From positions 52,002,727 to 52,066,726 of the forward strand of contig OU862917.1 of the NCBI GenBank assembly GCA_917880885.1: DNA of 64,000 nucleotides. The letters are read 5' to 3'. The notes under the pieces were generated by a model, which was given only the letters and a program-made list of their open reading frames with translations, was not told the DNA's origin and ran no database searches. The translations under genes were made by a program, and so were the position numbers. The stretch comes from Limnephilus marmoratus (taxonomy: Eukaryota > Arthropoda > Insecta > Trichoptera > Limnephilidae). Positions within the stretch are counted from its first letter, which is position 1, and every line of letters begins with the position of its first letter. Below, one piece after another: positions 43,500 to 53,837 of the stretch.

Positions 43500-44475
43500 T
43501 ATAACTGCTCTGCTACGAAGGTACATAAAATATTATATCTATTACATACAAACTACCTAATACGAAAACCCCACTCACAACTGCTCACAACCCAGCAAAA
43601 AGAATTGAACTTCTTATCTCATTGTCATTACCATATGCGATCAGTTAATAACTGTTATTTTACTTAAGTATCTTGCGAAGGTTCTCGGTAACATGCACAA
43701 TTGCACAGCAGTACAAAGCGTATTAGAATCTAATGGAAAGTGAGCGGATTCTCCCGACATAATATTTGCTCTTCTTGGAATCCATTCTCAGACTTCATAC
43801 AATATTCATTACACTCATTACTAACAATGGGTTATAATTTATAATATGTCGTGTAATAATAAAAAGCAATTTTGACTTTTAACTTGGAAATGCGGGGAAA
43901 ATATGGAAATCCCAATTTGAAGAAATACGGTATGTTAAGAGATATACCTGACTCACTTTAACCAGTGATTGCTATATTTGAAGTAAAAAATGTTAAAGAC
44001 ATAGGTAGTAGTATACCGTGTCCTGTTATTTGTCATGTTTATTTTTTTTTTAAATAGGGACAAAATTAATCTTTCCGAGGAACAAGGCTTTTGGACAAGT
44101 AGTAGAATGGGGGGAATTGTGCAACAGAAGAAAATGACTCAGTCCAGTAAATACAGTATTTCACCTCAGAATAAAATGGAACAAGCTGAAAATTTGTATA
44201 ATTCTTCATTTTGGCACTCTAAATGTTGTCACAAAAGTCTCTTAAGGTCACGTTTCAGCGTCCTTCGATATTTAAGGTCAAAGGTTGTGAAAATCAGTTT
44301 TTTATAAATATCTCGCTTCCTTTACCACAAATCGTATTTGGATAAGTTATAAAAATTGTAGAATATAAAATTCTCTACAAATTTTGTTTGCAATATTTTT
44401 TTATACGCTTAACCGTTTTTAAGATATAGCGCGAAGAGTGCGGAGCGCTCAACCATGCATAGCGAAAGGTCAGTC
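43500..44475. other. No firm feature; possible decayed exon at 44058-44307
   Basis: A plus-strand frame at 44035-44307 follows a T-rich run and AAATAG, which could be read as an acceptor site. Its protein has no domain I know and no supporting neighbours. Confidence 0.25.
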
Positions 44476-44479
44476 ACTG

Positions 44480-44803
44480 GGATTCGCGATTTACATTGGG
44501 GAACTGAGGGTCATTGTATCCAGGAGTGATATAAATCGATTCCTCCAACTGCGGTGCATTGCGATGGGCCGAGAGAGTCCGACTGGAAACGGGCGAAAAT
44601 GTCAAAAGGTCTCACTCAATCAGTCTCACCTAATCCGTCCAGCAGTAAGTGGGCAAATACATCCGCCGCCAAGACCCGGACAAACGTCACTCCATTGCTA
44701 CGTTACCAAATGTGGTGAATCACTTGAGGTGACCTATAGCTGGTGTTGGTTATCCAACAAATGGTTCCCGGGCGGCGTTACCCTCAGCCGCCTCACAATT
44801 TGG
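44480..44803 (-). mobile_element. SINE-B copy 5 (3' end missing)
   Basis: Minus strand, from the start (AAATTGTGAGGCGG) through the central TCTTGGCGGCGGATG to CCCTCAGTTCCCC. It lacks the LINE-like tail. Confidence 0.75.
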
Positions 44804-45089
44804 TACTGGAAGTATCACTAACATTGGAACGCAACGCAAACTCTGGGAAAATCCAATGTATTTTTTTAATGTCGAATCGAAGAATTTTGAAGAAGAACCC
44901 GTCACGAAGTTCTCAACATGTTATGTTGGTATTATATAACTTTTTAGCGTCGATATATATAAGTTATCCAAACAGGCATGCCTACATCGGTTAAAAATAG
45001 ACCGTATATTTTAATCCATCGAGAAAATACAATTTTTAAATTTTTGTATGTTTAAGGCCCGATAGTACAGAGATACAGATGCCCGATAG

Positions 45090-45147
45090 TACAGGCCCTG
45101 AGGGAAATTATTTTCCCCAGGGCCTCTTGTGTGGAGTTTTAAAGTAA
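45090..45147 (+). mobile_element. SINE-B/LINE-3 3' end fragment
   Basis: Only the terminal hairpin (GCCCTGAGG...CCCAGGGC) and CTTGTGTGGAGT with an A-rich end are present. The 14-mer GCCCGATAGTACAG stands just before it and again 30 bp further upstream. Confidence 0.65.
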
Positions 45148-45149
45148 AA

Positions 45150-45500
45150 GAAAGCGCTCAAAAAGAAGAAGACGGGGAGATATGTAAACACGATTGTTAG
45201 ACGGAGCGCGCTAATATTAAAAACAATAATAATTAAGTGAAAATTGTGAAAATGTTTTATAAAACACTGCTTGTTTAAAATAGAGAAAAAAATCTAGTGG
45301 GAAATGTCTGAAATACCAATTAAAGAAAAACTGAAAGCATTTAAAGGAACACAATATTTTCATACACATAACTTTAAAATAACTGAAGAAGGCGTGTTTA
45401 CAATAATTTTCGGAGCATGCTTTGCGATTTTTTTCTATCGAGGGAATTTCATATAATTACCATTTCAGCATGGCAAATTTCTAGATATTGTCTTAAGATA
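45150..45500 (-). repeat. Dispersed repeat R, copy C
   Basis: Inverse homology to copies A and B: CTCAAAAAGAAGAAGACGG, AAAATTGTGAAAATGTTTTA, TTTTTTTCTATCGAGGGAAT. Confidence 0.7.
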
Positions 45501-45571
45501 ACCTATATTGTATTAGAAACTTCAAAAACTTAGAGTGTTCAAGGGAAATCATAACATAGTACCTACCTACC

Positions 45572-45845
45572 TATAAAATGAAGTCGCTCAAAATGTATGT
45601 GCGCATAGATCTTTTAAACACGCAACGGATTTTCATGCGGTTTTCATCAATAGATAGAGTGATTCAAGAGAAAGGTTTATATGTATAATAAATACATGCT
45701 TATTATAATAGAGAAAAGTCGAGAAATTCAAATACTCAATTCAGGCAGCGGGCAGCGGGCAGCTGGTGGTGTGGATTTTATAAAGGTTGGGTAATGGCGT
45801 TGTGTTTCGTTAGACACAGCAACGTGTGGCCGGGTCTGATAGTAT
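45572..45845 (+). mobile_element. Helitron-like family H, copy 3
   Basis: TATAAAATGAAGTCGCTCAA to CGTGTGGCCGGGTCTGATAG. The terminal CTAG is changed to ATAG. GGCAGCGGGCAGCGGGCAG forms a short tandem repeat before the end. Confidence 0.65.
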
Positions 45846-46574
45846 GTTATAAAACGGCAGAAATTCGGAATGCGGGGGCTTAAGTAGACTTTTTAGTAAG
45901 TGATTCACGCTACATAATACGTTTTTTTCCAAAAATAAAAAATTTGTTATAATTATTCCTTATTCCTTATTACATAACAGGTATAATTTCCGAAATGTTC
46001 ACCTCAACCGCAGATTTATTAAGTCAACATTACCTAATTAATAATGTAATCAAGTACCTAATCGTACAGATTCTAAGAAGACACGTGTATCGCGTGCATG
46101 TAACGTAAACATTTAATGAATACATTACCATAATTACATTTATTACTAACTACCGCCTAACCTAACCTCACTTAACAGTTTACCGGAAGTTTTATAGCAG
46201 TTAGGTAATTAAATGTGTATATTGTGATTACTGATTAAGTATATTATCCGACCGCAGAAGATCAGTAAGTACATTTATTATACTACCGGTTCAACGACTT
46301 TTCAACCCGCGCGCGACAAAATATTCCCGACAAAATATCCTACGGACAAAATGTCCCCCAACAGAATATCTACTAAAACCTAACCTAACTTAACATAACA
46401 AAAAATGGGATAAAAATAATACAGACATCCTATGAAGACAATAAATTATTGTTCAAAATAGTAAAATGGGACAAAAATAAAACGGAACAGAAATTATTTT
46501 ATTTTTATTTTTAACTTTATGAGTAAAACCTCAAATTTTTATATTTAATTAAATGAAGATATAATATTGTTTAA

Positions 46575-46845
46575 TCATTACATGGTATAAAATGAAGTCG
46601 CTCAAAATGTAATGTGCATAGATCTTTTAAACTACGCAACGAATTTTCATTCGGTTTTCACCAATAGATAGAGTGATTCTAGGGGAAGGTTTATATGTAT
46701 AATACATGCTTATTATAGTAGATAAAAGCAAAGAAATTCAAATATTCAATTCAGGCAGCTGGCAAGCGGGCAGTGTGATTTTATAAAGGTCGGGTAATGG
46801 CGTTGTGTTTCGTTAACCACAGCAATGTGTGGCCGGGTCTGCTAG
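46575..46845 (+). mobile_element. Helitron family H, copy 4 (complete, 271 bp)
   Basis: A|TCATTACATGGTATAAAATG at the start and GGCCGGGTCTGCTAG|T at the end. This copy defines the termini of the family. Confidence 0.82.
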
Positions 46846-46939
46846 TAAATTATAATTTAAAAAATATTGTTAAAAAATAGTAAAATGGGACAAAAATAAA
46901 ACGGTAACCTGTAAAGACAATAAATTAATTTTATACATC

Positions 46940-47000
46940 TACCGGATCTGCCCTGATGATGGACACTGCAACGCTGTCCGAAACGTTGGCTAAAGAAGGA
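46940..47000 (+). ncRNA. Hammerhead-ribozyme-like motif 3 (best core)
   Basis: GCC, then CTGATGA (46953-46959), stem II GGACA/TGTCC (46961-46965, 46975-46979) with a nine-base loop, GAAA (46980-46983), a minimal stem III AC/GT, cleavage triplet GTT (46985-46987), then GGC. Past a TAA bulge, AGA pairs with TCT of stem I. All catalytic positions match the hammerhead consensus. The flanks continue into GCGCAACACGGCATAACACC, shared with the core-deleted copy at 5.5 kb. Confidence 0.78.
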
Positions 47001-47077
47001 GGTAGCGCAACACGGCATAACACCCCAAACACAAATAACGAAAACAATAAATTATTGTTAAAAAATAGTAAAATGTA

Positions 47078-47170
47078 CAAAAAGGTTAGGTTAGATTCGA
47101 TTATGTTAGGTTAGGTTCGATTATGTTAGGTTAGGTTCGATTATGTTAGGTTAGATTAAGGTGGGTTAGG
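47078..47170 (+). repeat. Short TTAGG-containing tandem repeat
   Basis: About four units of roughly 23 bp, each with GTTAGGTTAGGTTCGATTAT. TTAGG is the insect telomere motif, but the spacing is interrupted and the array lies inside a TIR element. Confidence 0.8.
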
Positions 47171-47259
47171 TTTTAGTGGATATTTGGTGAAGGATGTTTT
47201 GGTCTTACGATATTTTGTGTGGGATATTTTGTCGCGGGATGAAAACGCGCAGTAGAAAT

Positions 47260-47745
47260 ATTACCAATGGGTAATCTTTAAAATTGTACAGAGTTTGAGT
47301 ACGTAGATAACCAAAGCTAGTAGGTACTTGAATCTACCGTAGTGGCGTCAATGTCGCGTGTTTCCCGCCTATCCTCCGGGATTCCCGGCCGAGGGATGTG
47401 ACCGAACTTCCGGTCAGCGTGGCAGAGAGAGGTACCTACCTACCGTCCTACGTACGTAATTGTAAAGCCTGTGGGTGATTCACAACTCTCTTGCGGTGAG
47501 GGTGGGGTGAGGAGAGACGAACCAGTCGGGGAACTACGGCCATGGATTGCCAACGAGAGGGCTACTGCAGAAATTAAATTACAATTAACTAGTTGTGGTT
47601 CTGCCACTGAGAGCTCTGTTATTGTAACCACTCGTTTTGAGTCGTTTTTGACCAAGACGTAAATATTAACACAAAGTTAGATACAAAGAAATATGATTTT
47701 TTTTTACTATCCAAAATCAATTCAATAAATTCAAGTGATTTTTTT
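47260..47745. other. Unassigned, GC-richer piece at 47340-47660
   Basis: Frames on both strands (47471-47662 plus, 47440-47655 minus) are open. Neither shows a known motif. It could be a relic of a gene or element. Confidence 0.3.
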
Positions 47746-47749
47746 AAAC

Positions 47750-48175
47750 TATAACTCCACACAGGCCACGAGGAAAATAATTTCCTTCGGGGCCTATGTC
47801 ATCTTTGGGGATGCTGTGTGGAGGGCCTTTTTGTGGAAAGGACGGAGTGAATCTAGATCTTGAAGAGACCCATGTTGTAGGAGGGAGATTATACAGAGGC
47901 CGGCAAATCATTCCACAGCCGAGCTGTTGAACCCAAGAACAAGTCGTGGACACGATCCGTTCTTAAATTACAACTGTGCAAATGTTGGGTGCGCGTTCTT
48001 CGTGTTTCCCGGCTGTGCACCGGTGTTGAAGGAATCAATGTAGAACAATGTGTAACCCGTAGAACAAGGACAGCGTTCCCATCCAACGGCATGTTCTAAA
48101 GATTGCAATCTATTTGTTAAGATAAGATAATCTATCAGGCGTACCGCCGGTTTCTGCACAGAGTCGAGGTTTTTT
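47750..48175 (-). pseudogene. LINE-3 C-terminus and 3' end, sharing its tail with SINE-B
   Basis: Minus-strand frames give AVRLIDYLILTNRLQSLEH, HSRETRRTRTQHLHS, RLWNDLPASV and, after a shift, PSYNMGLFK, IHSVLSTKRPSTQHPQR and a TGA stop. This is the C-terminus of the LINE-3 family seen at 22.07 kb. The last 15 codons and the 3' UTR (CCCTCCACACAGCATCCCC, CATAGGCCC hairpin, CCTGTGTGGAGT) equal the 3' end of SINE-B. At least two frameshifts and one stop make it dead. Confidence 0.82.
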
Positions 48176-48179
48176 TTTA

Positions 48180-48590
48180 TTTTGAGTTTTTATTTTCAGA
48201 CCAGAGGTGGCTTCCAAATTCAACTATGGGGTTGTACGAGCACAATAAGTTTACATTAATAATTAATACTACAATCGCAATGTGAATCATCGAGGATTAT
48301 CGAATTCTTCTTTGCTTATTTTTTGGCTAATGAGTTTTTGGCGGAAGAAGGCGAAGAAAACTTTTAAAATCTTAACCCATTACAAGCTTCTGGCAAACGT
48401 TTGAAATCTGCATCACGAAACAATTTTCGCTGGTAAATCCAACGAGAATTATTCGTCAACAAATCAATTCGTCGTATATTGTAGACCGTATACTATGAAA
48501 AAAGTATACTCGTATCAATATTTGCGCTTACTACTAAGGGAAGTGAAAATACTTCATATACCGAGATGTATTGAAGATCTAATTATTATT
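48180..48590. other. No recognisable feature
   Basis: AT-rich sequence without visible genes or repeats. Confidence 0.4.
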
Positions 48591-48594
48591 AACT

Positions 48595-48775
48595 TTTTTT
48601 AAGGAATGACAAACAGGTTACGAATATTTGAAAATCTCCTAATACCACCACAGATAGCGGAAAATGTTGCTTATGTCGTTATGGAGGACTTAAGCCGAGG
48701 AGTTGAACTCACGATGCCTGGGTGGGATCCATACGCGATGCCAACTCACCAACTGAACCACAAGCCAATTATTCC
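48595..48775 (-). mobile_element. tRNA-derived SINE-C, copy 2
   Basis: Minus strand: GTTCAGTTGGTGAGTTGGCA, TGGATCCCACCCAGGCATC, GAGTTCAACTCC (B-box-like), CCTCCATAACGACATAAGC, then an A-rich end. It matches 18767-18945 throughout. Confidence 0.7.
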
Positions 48776-48989
48776 TTCACGCATGAGTACAAATAGATAA
48801 TTGTAGTTATAAATAATGTAATTTGCATTTATTAACAATTTCAATGGTTTTACGCTTCACTGATCATGGATAAACCAATAAAGAAAGATATCTTTTAGTC
48901 TCATAATCAAATCAGTTCTAGAATTCGTAATGATTTCATTGCAGTTTTATTATTTTTCTTCTAATATGTAATAATTATCGATATTACAC

Positions 48990-50348
48990 TAAGGCGGCCA
49001 ACCGTCCCGCATTGAAATATTTGATAAAATAGTCCCGCAAATCGTCCAAAGCGTCCCGCATGTCCCGCATGTCCCGCATTCCTATATTTTTATAATATTG
49101 TTTATGGTGGACATATAAACTTCCTCTATCTGTATTCTATTTTAACCATTTCCGTTCTTCTGTGGTTAAGTTGATAACAATATTTATCCCTAGAAAAGGT
49201 CCGAAGATATCAATCTAGGGATTGGTTTATTTAGGTAAGTCAAACGAGAGTCAAAAAGGGCCAGTGTAGTATTGAATAAGTGCAAGCCGTGACACGTGAT
49301 TGATAACCCGTTTTTATCATTCAAATCAAATCAAACAATTTGTTGAACATGCCGCCGACCGCGAAAAGCGAAGTTGTAAGTTCACTGAATTTCCTTTTTT
49401 GCATAAATGTTTATCTTCATGTTCCGAGTATAGTTTAAATGCACCGCGTACGGATATTCTTAATTACAAATAACCAGTTTTTTGTTCAGAATGTAAAATT
49501 CCAGCTGGATTCATCTGATGACATATTTCGAAGGAAAACAGTCTCTTCGAAGTGCAATTATAAAATTTTAGTTATAGACTATGTTTGTGCTGCCAGAATC
49601 AAAGTGAAACCATTTTCATGTTCTGAGTGTAGTTTTAATGCGCCGCATACAGATTTAATAACCAGTTTTGTGTTCAGAATGTAAAATTTTAACTGGATTC
49701 ATCGGATGACATATTACGAAGGAAAACATTCTCTTATTCGAAGTGCAGTTATACAATTTTAGTTGCAGACTATGTATGTTCTGCCAGACTCAAAAAGAAA
49801 CTATTTTCATATTCTGAGTGTGGTTATATTTCGCCGCATATAAATTTAATTTAAACCAGTTTTGTGTTCAGAATGAAAAAGTTCTGTTGTGGATTCATCT
49901 GCTGACACTTTTCGAAGGAAAAAATGTTCTTATTTGTAGTGCAGTCATGAAATTCTAGTTGCAGACTATGTTTGTTCTGCCAGAATCAAATAGAAACTAT
50001 TTTCGTATTCTAAGTGTGTGTTTTATTTCGCCGCATACAAATTTGATTTAAACCAGTTTTGTATTCAGAATGAAAAATTTCTATTGTGGATTCATCTGCT
50101 GACACATTTCGAAGGAAAATTTCTCTTATTTGTAGTGCAGTCATAAAATTCTAGTTGCAGACTATGTGCTAAGTGTGCTGCCAGAATCGAAGAGAAACCG
50201 TGTTCATGTTGTGATTGTAGTCTAAATGAGCAGAAATCTCGATTTCCGAGATAAGGATAAATTTGTAACGTACCTACCCCCCCCCCCCCCCCCCAAGACC
50301 GCACACCACTGTGTCCCGCATTGATATTTTGTAAAGTTGGCCGCCTTA
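48990..50348. mobile_element. Non-autonomous hAT carrying CxxC-finger-like tandem units
   Basis: Inverted termini TAAGGCGGCCAAC (48990) and GTTGGCCGCCTTA (ending 50348), with a similar CCCGCATTGAAATAT / ATATCAATGCGGG subterminal block. The perfect 8-bp duplication TATTACAC lies at 48982-48989 and 50349-50356. There is no transposase. The interior is dominated by a degenerate tandem array and a run of 16-17 C residues at 50278-50294. Confidence 0.9.
49415..50245 (+). repeat. Four to five ~190-bp units encoding degenerate Cys-rich fingers
   Basis: The spacing of ACCAGTTTTNTGTTCAGAATG is 188-197 bp. Unit 2 reads KVKPFSCSECSFNAPHTDL (codons from 49601), and other frames of each unit read FCSECKI and SKCNYKILV. 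The KPF-CxxC pattern recalls C2H2 zinc-finger linkers, but the histidine pairs are missing and stops interrupt every unit. It may be a captured and decayed finger gene; the function is unknown. Confidence 0.55.
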
Positions 50349-50359
50349 TATTACACGTA

Positions 50360-51500
50360 CGTTATAAATATTATAAACCTGTATTTCAGTTCTTTATCTA
50401 AAATCTAAAGGATTCAAACCAACAATAGCAAATACCAAAAAATCTAAATAATCACGTTATACGGTTTCTATTTAAATTTAAAATGCTTCCATTACATACT
50501 CGTAAATATTATCAGCCTTACTTATACAAAAACACTTCACGATCGTTAATCGGTTTTTTGCTACATTGTATACAGGCTGTACATTTTCTTTTTCGGATTA
50601 TTACTAATAAAAAATGTCATTGTTATGTTGGCAACATTGAACTTCGATAAATAGGCGCGCGTCACGTTTTTTTGACGCATATTTTAAACACTAAATTATT
50701 TTTCAAATACAAAAATCTAAAGCGTAATTTTATCTAGTTTCTATAATGGTATTTGTTTTTTCGACATCTTCAAAAATCAAAATGTATAGGAAATTAAAAA
50801 TAACTTTGAAGAATTTCGAAATTCGTTGAGAAATTATTAATAAAACAAGTATATTCAATAGATAAACCACCCTTTTTGGCTGGATATATATTTTTGTCAG
50901 TTTGTATTAGTAAGGTTTTCACATACACGGTCGTTTATCAATTGAATAAAATATTCACGATGTTTTTAGTTTGTTTTGAATGAACTCAATTCAAAATCAA
51001 TGTATTTTTAATCCATTTAAAAAGAAACCATTAAATTTTATTCTGGCGGACATGAGCGGAACACCTGTTCACAATTTATTTGAAGAAAGTTTCGTTTCGT
51101 CGACTTGTTTTCGTGTAAGTCGGCTCGCATTTGGATCGAGCTACAGACATCTGTTTTTCTCCTTCATATAATCCGTGCCTCTTCAAGACCCGCATTATTA
51201 AATCCCTTCCTATAGCCCAAACCGTAACCCTTCACAACGCTGCCCAACTGGGCGATACAGTTAACCTTTCTTTATACTGAACCTACAAACAGAGGCGCTC
51301 TTGTAAGGTGAAACCTTTGAAGTGAGACTTCCTTAGACCCGTTAGAGTGATTTGAAATTCGGATGAAACGGAAATGATGCACTACGGCACCTGCGAAGCA
51401 TCAAACTGCGCTCAAGGCTCATATTAGTTGAGATATAAAATGGAAACGACGATAGGTCTGTGCTCATTGGCAGCTTTATTTTTTTACGTAAATTCGCGCA
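50360..51500. other. No firm feature
   Basis: AT-rich to 51100, then more mixed. No domain was recognised in the short open frame 50980-51171. Confidence 0.35.
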
Positions 51501-51507
51501 TCACCGA

Positions 51508-51562
51508 GAACGTCCCATAGCGCAGCGGTATAGCGGACGGAGATTCGAATCCTACGAAATCC
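51508..51562 (+). tRNA. tRNA-like relic lacking the anticodon arm
   Basis: GTCCCATAGCGCAGCGG carries an A-box-like part and GATTCGAATCC a B box, only about 20 bp apart, so there is no room for an anticodon arm. It is best read as a truncated tRNA pseudogene or the head of a worn SINE. Confidence 0.45.
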
Positions 51563-51799
51563 AAAAAAATAAACATTTTTGATTTTGTAAATCAATATCC
51601 AATCTTCAAATCACTTTAAAATAAACAGGCAAAAGAAAGCGACATCTAGGGACTTTCTATCACTTTTATCGCGTGTGAATTACATTTTAAGTTTTTTAGA
51701 AATCTTTTGCTCGTGTTACTTGCTTCGTAGAAAGCAAGTCCGCGTGAATTATCGCATTAAGATTTTCCTTGTAAGTATTTTAATAGCGAAGTCATCAGC

Positions 51800-52105
51800 G
51801 TTCTATGTTTGTTTATTTTCTCGGAAGCTCGCGGTCCCCGGTTGAAGGTTTGTTTTCCCTGGCGCCGCTGTGTTATAGTCGGCAGTTCGCGTCCTCAACC
51901 GTCAGTTCCGCCAAGTTCTCCGCCAGTGGCAAGTCGCAAGTCCGTCTCGCTCAGCCAGGCAGTCGCCTGTCTTTGTTGATTGTTGATTGCGAACAGTCAG
52001 AGTACACAATCATCCACAATTCAGTTTCAGTTAATAATAATAACAAAAGGAAATAAAAGTGCGAATTGTTTTGTTCAACTGGATCCAAATACACAGAAGG
52101 TTAGT
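51800..52105 (+). promoter_or_regulatory. Possible promoter / first exon, or LTR-like segment
   Basis: This stretch is GC-richer than its surroundings, with repeated CGCAAGTC/CAGTCGC/GTCAGTTCC phrases typical of insect 5' UTRs. An ATG at 51805 opens 83 codons with no known domain. AATAAA is at about 52055. AAG|GTTAGT at 52098 could be a splice donor. Alternatively it is the R-U5 part of an LTR. I cannot decide. Confidence 0.3.
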
Positions 52106-52205
52106 GGTGCACACTCATTTTACGAGCTTTTTCCGGCGACATTATTTTTGGCTTGTGGACTACTAAATTTGCTGGGCGTCGCGCTTCAATTCCCTCATAC
52201 TCGCG

Positions 52206-53716
52206 TTTCATAGGCCACTTGCATGGTTTTCATAATGACTTGGAAAAAATCATGTGGATAGATTTTTTTTTACTAAAATTACGAAAATGTTACTAATTTT
52301 TTTTAGAAATTTATAGTTTTTTTTTATAATACTTATTTGGGCTCGTGAAGTCACTACTTTAATTTAGATTTATTTATTTTAAACGGCAACACTTTGATTT
52401 CCGCCAAATTTTTGAATTTGACATTTTTCATTCACTAGATTTATTGTTTGTTCTCTGCGAACTTATCGTTTGGTTTGACGTTTTGACAAATGTTACGAAG
52501 TGAAACCTGTACATTTTATGCCTTCTGTACCGGTTTTAGAAGCGTAGTGGTAATGGTCCTGATTTTAACAAAATCAAACTTTATAATCTATTATTATAAA
52601 TATAATTTACAAGTACAAGCTTATTACATTGGATTTAGTCATAGTAAGACGTTGAACATTATATTGATTAATGATCAATAAGATGGATTAAGAATAAAAT
52701 ATTTATGAGATGTAATATTTTTGGTTTGCCTCGTTATTTTCCTGTGCCATTCGTGTGGAAAACGTCGTTTTTTTAATTAATTTTTTACAAAGCCGGGACC
52801 AGCTCATTTTGGACAAAAAAAAATAAATATATACCCCAGTAGATAGGTAATAATTAGATGTAATTAATTCCGTGAGCGGAAATTGAAAAAAATGTATATT
52901 ATCGTTAATTTCTTTAATTTAAAAATACGAAAATGTCATTTTTTAATGACCTCCATGTTGTAAATACAGCGGTAAATATGCACTTTTTCACGAAAAAACA
53001 CTTTGCAGAAGTTGAATAATTGTTAGAATTACGTATTTCGGAAACTTTTTGCATTGGGGAAGGCGGAAAATGATGCATTTTAAATTTCAATTGCGTAAAA
53101 TCAAAATTCACTTCGCATCTTCGCAACTGTCATGGCGCGGCCGATCTGTCACACAAGCCCGCTAGACAAACCTTGCGTAGCCAGACAAACCATTTAAAAA
53201 CGTAGGCTGTTTTTTAAAGTAAAGATAATATTCACAAGCCCGCTAGACAAACCCTGCGTAGCCAGACAAACCATTTAAAAACGTAGGCTGTTTTTTTAAA
53301 ATAAAGATAACAACATGGAGGTCATTGAAAAATGACATTTTCGTATTTTTAAATTTAAAAATTGACGATAATATACATTATTTTCAATTTCCGCTCACGG
53401 AATTAATTACATCTAATTATTACCTATCTACTGGGGTATATATTTATTTTTTTTTTGTCCAAAATGAGCTGGTCCCGGCTTTGTAAAAATTTACCTTTTT
53501 TTAAATGATTTTCGGCTAAGTAATTATCGTTTTTTCGCACCCATAAAATTATGTCCCGTCTATCTTTTTTATAAAAAATGGTCTGATTTTTGGATTGAAA
53601 TTTTCGTAAAATCTCCATGATTTCAAAAATATGATTAAAATAAAAAAAAACGGAATGTTTTAGAATATTTGCCTAAACTGGATTTTTTGTTAAAATGTGA
53701 TGCAAGTGGCCTATAT
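52206..53716. mobile_element. TIR element ATAGGCCACTTGCAT with a second inverted element inside
   Basis: The termini ATAGGCCACTTGCAT and ATGCAAGTGGCCTAT match over 15 bp, with weaker similarity further in. It contains the 52779-53490 element. A minus-strand frame at 53424-53618 is open for 64 codons with no recognised motif. No clear target duplication was found. Confidence 0.6.
52779..53490. mobile_element. Long-TIR element related to family T1 (T2)
   Basis: Inverted arms of about 190 bp begin TTTTACAAAGCCGGGACCAG and run to ATGACCTCCATGTTG. The centre has two 79-bp direct repeats (CACAAGCCCGCTAGACAAAC, GCGTAGCCAGACAAACCATT). It shares TTGCATTGGGG plus a GGAAAAT block and, in inverse orientation, the GGCTACGC...GGTTTGT core with the 37.5-39.1 kb element. 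Confidence 0.8.
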
Positions 53717-53837
53717 GCTATTTATAAAAACCAACACTGTTGTTATTTGCCGGTGTTTTCTATATACGAGCGCATTCGGTTCGGTTCGTACGTAAAAAAT
53801 AAACACGTGGTGAGTAGTGTTCGTCATAATCATAATT

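Larger units (their letters stand above)
46305..47252. mobile_element. TIR element with TTAGG-like repeats, host of a Helitron and a hammerhead unit
   Basis: Inverted ends of about 90 bp: the left has CGACAAAATATTCCCGAC, ATATCTACTAAAACCTAACC; the right has GTTAGGTTTTAGTGGATATT and GGATATTTTGTCGCGGGATG. The interior has three AATAAATTATTG...AATAGTAAAATGGGAC units, into which a Helitron (46575-46845) and a hammerhead-containing piece (about 46930-47040) are set. Confidence 0.7.

Noticed and set aside
47078..47170. True telomeric array
   Set aside because: TTAGG units are interrupted by unrelated bases and lie inside an element with inverted ends.
49439..49684. Functional zinc-finger gene
   Set aside because: Stops in each unit and missing histidine pairs. 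At most a decayed captured gene.
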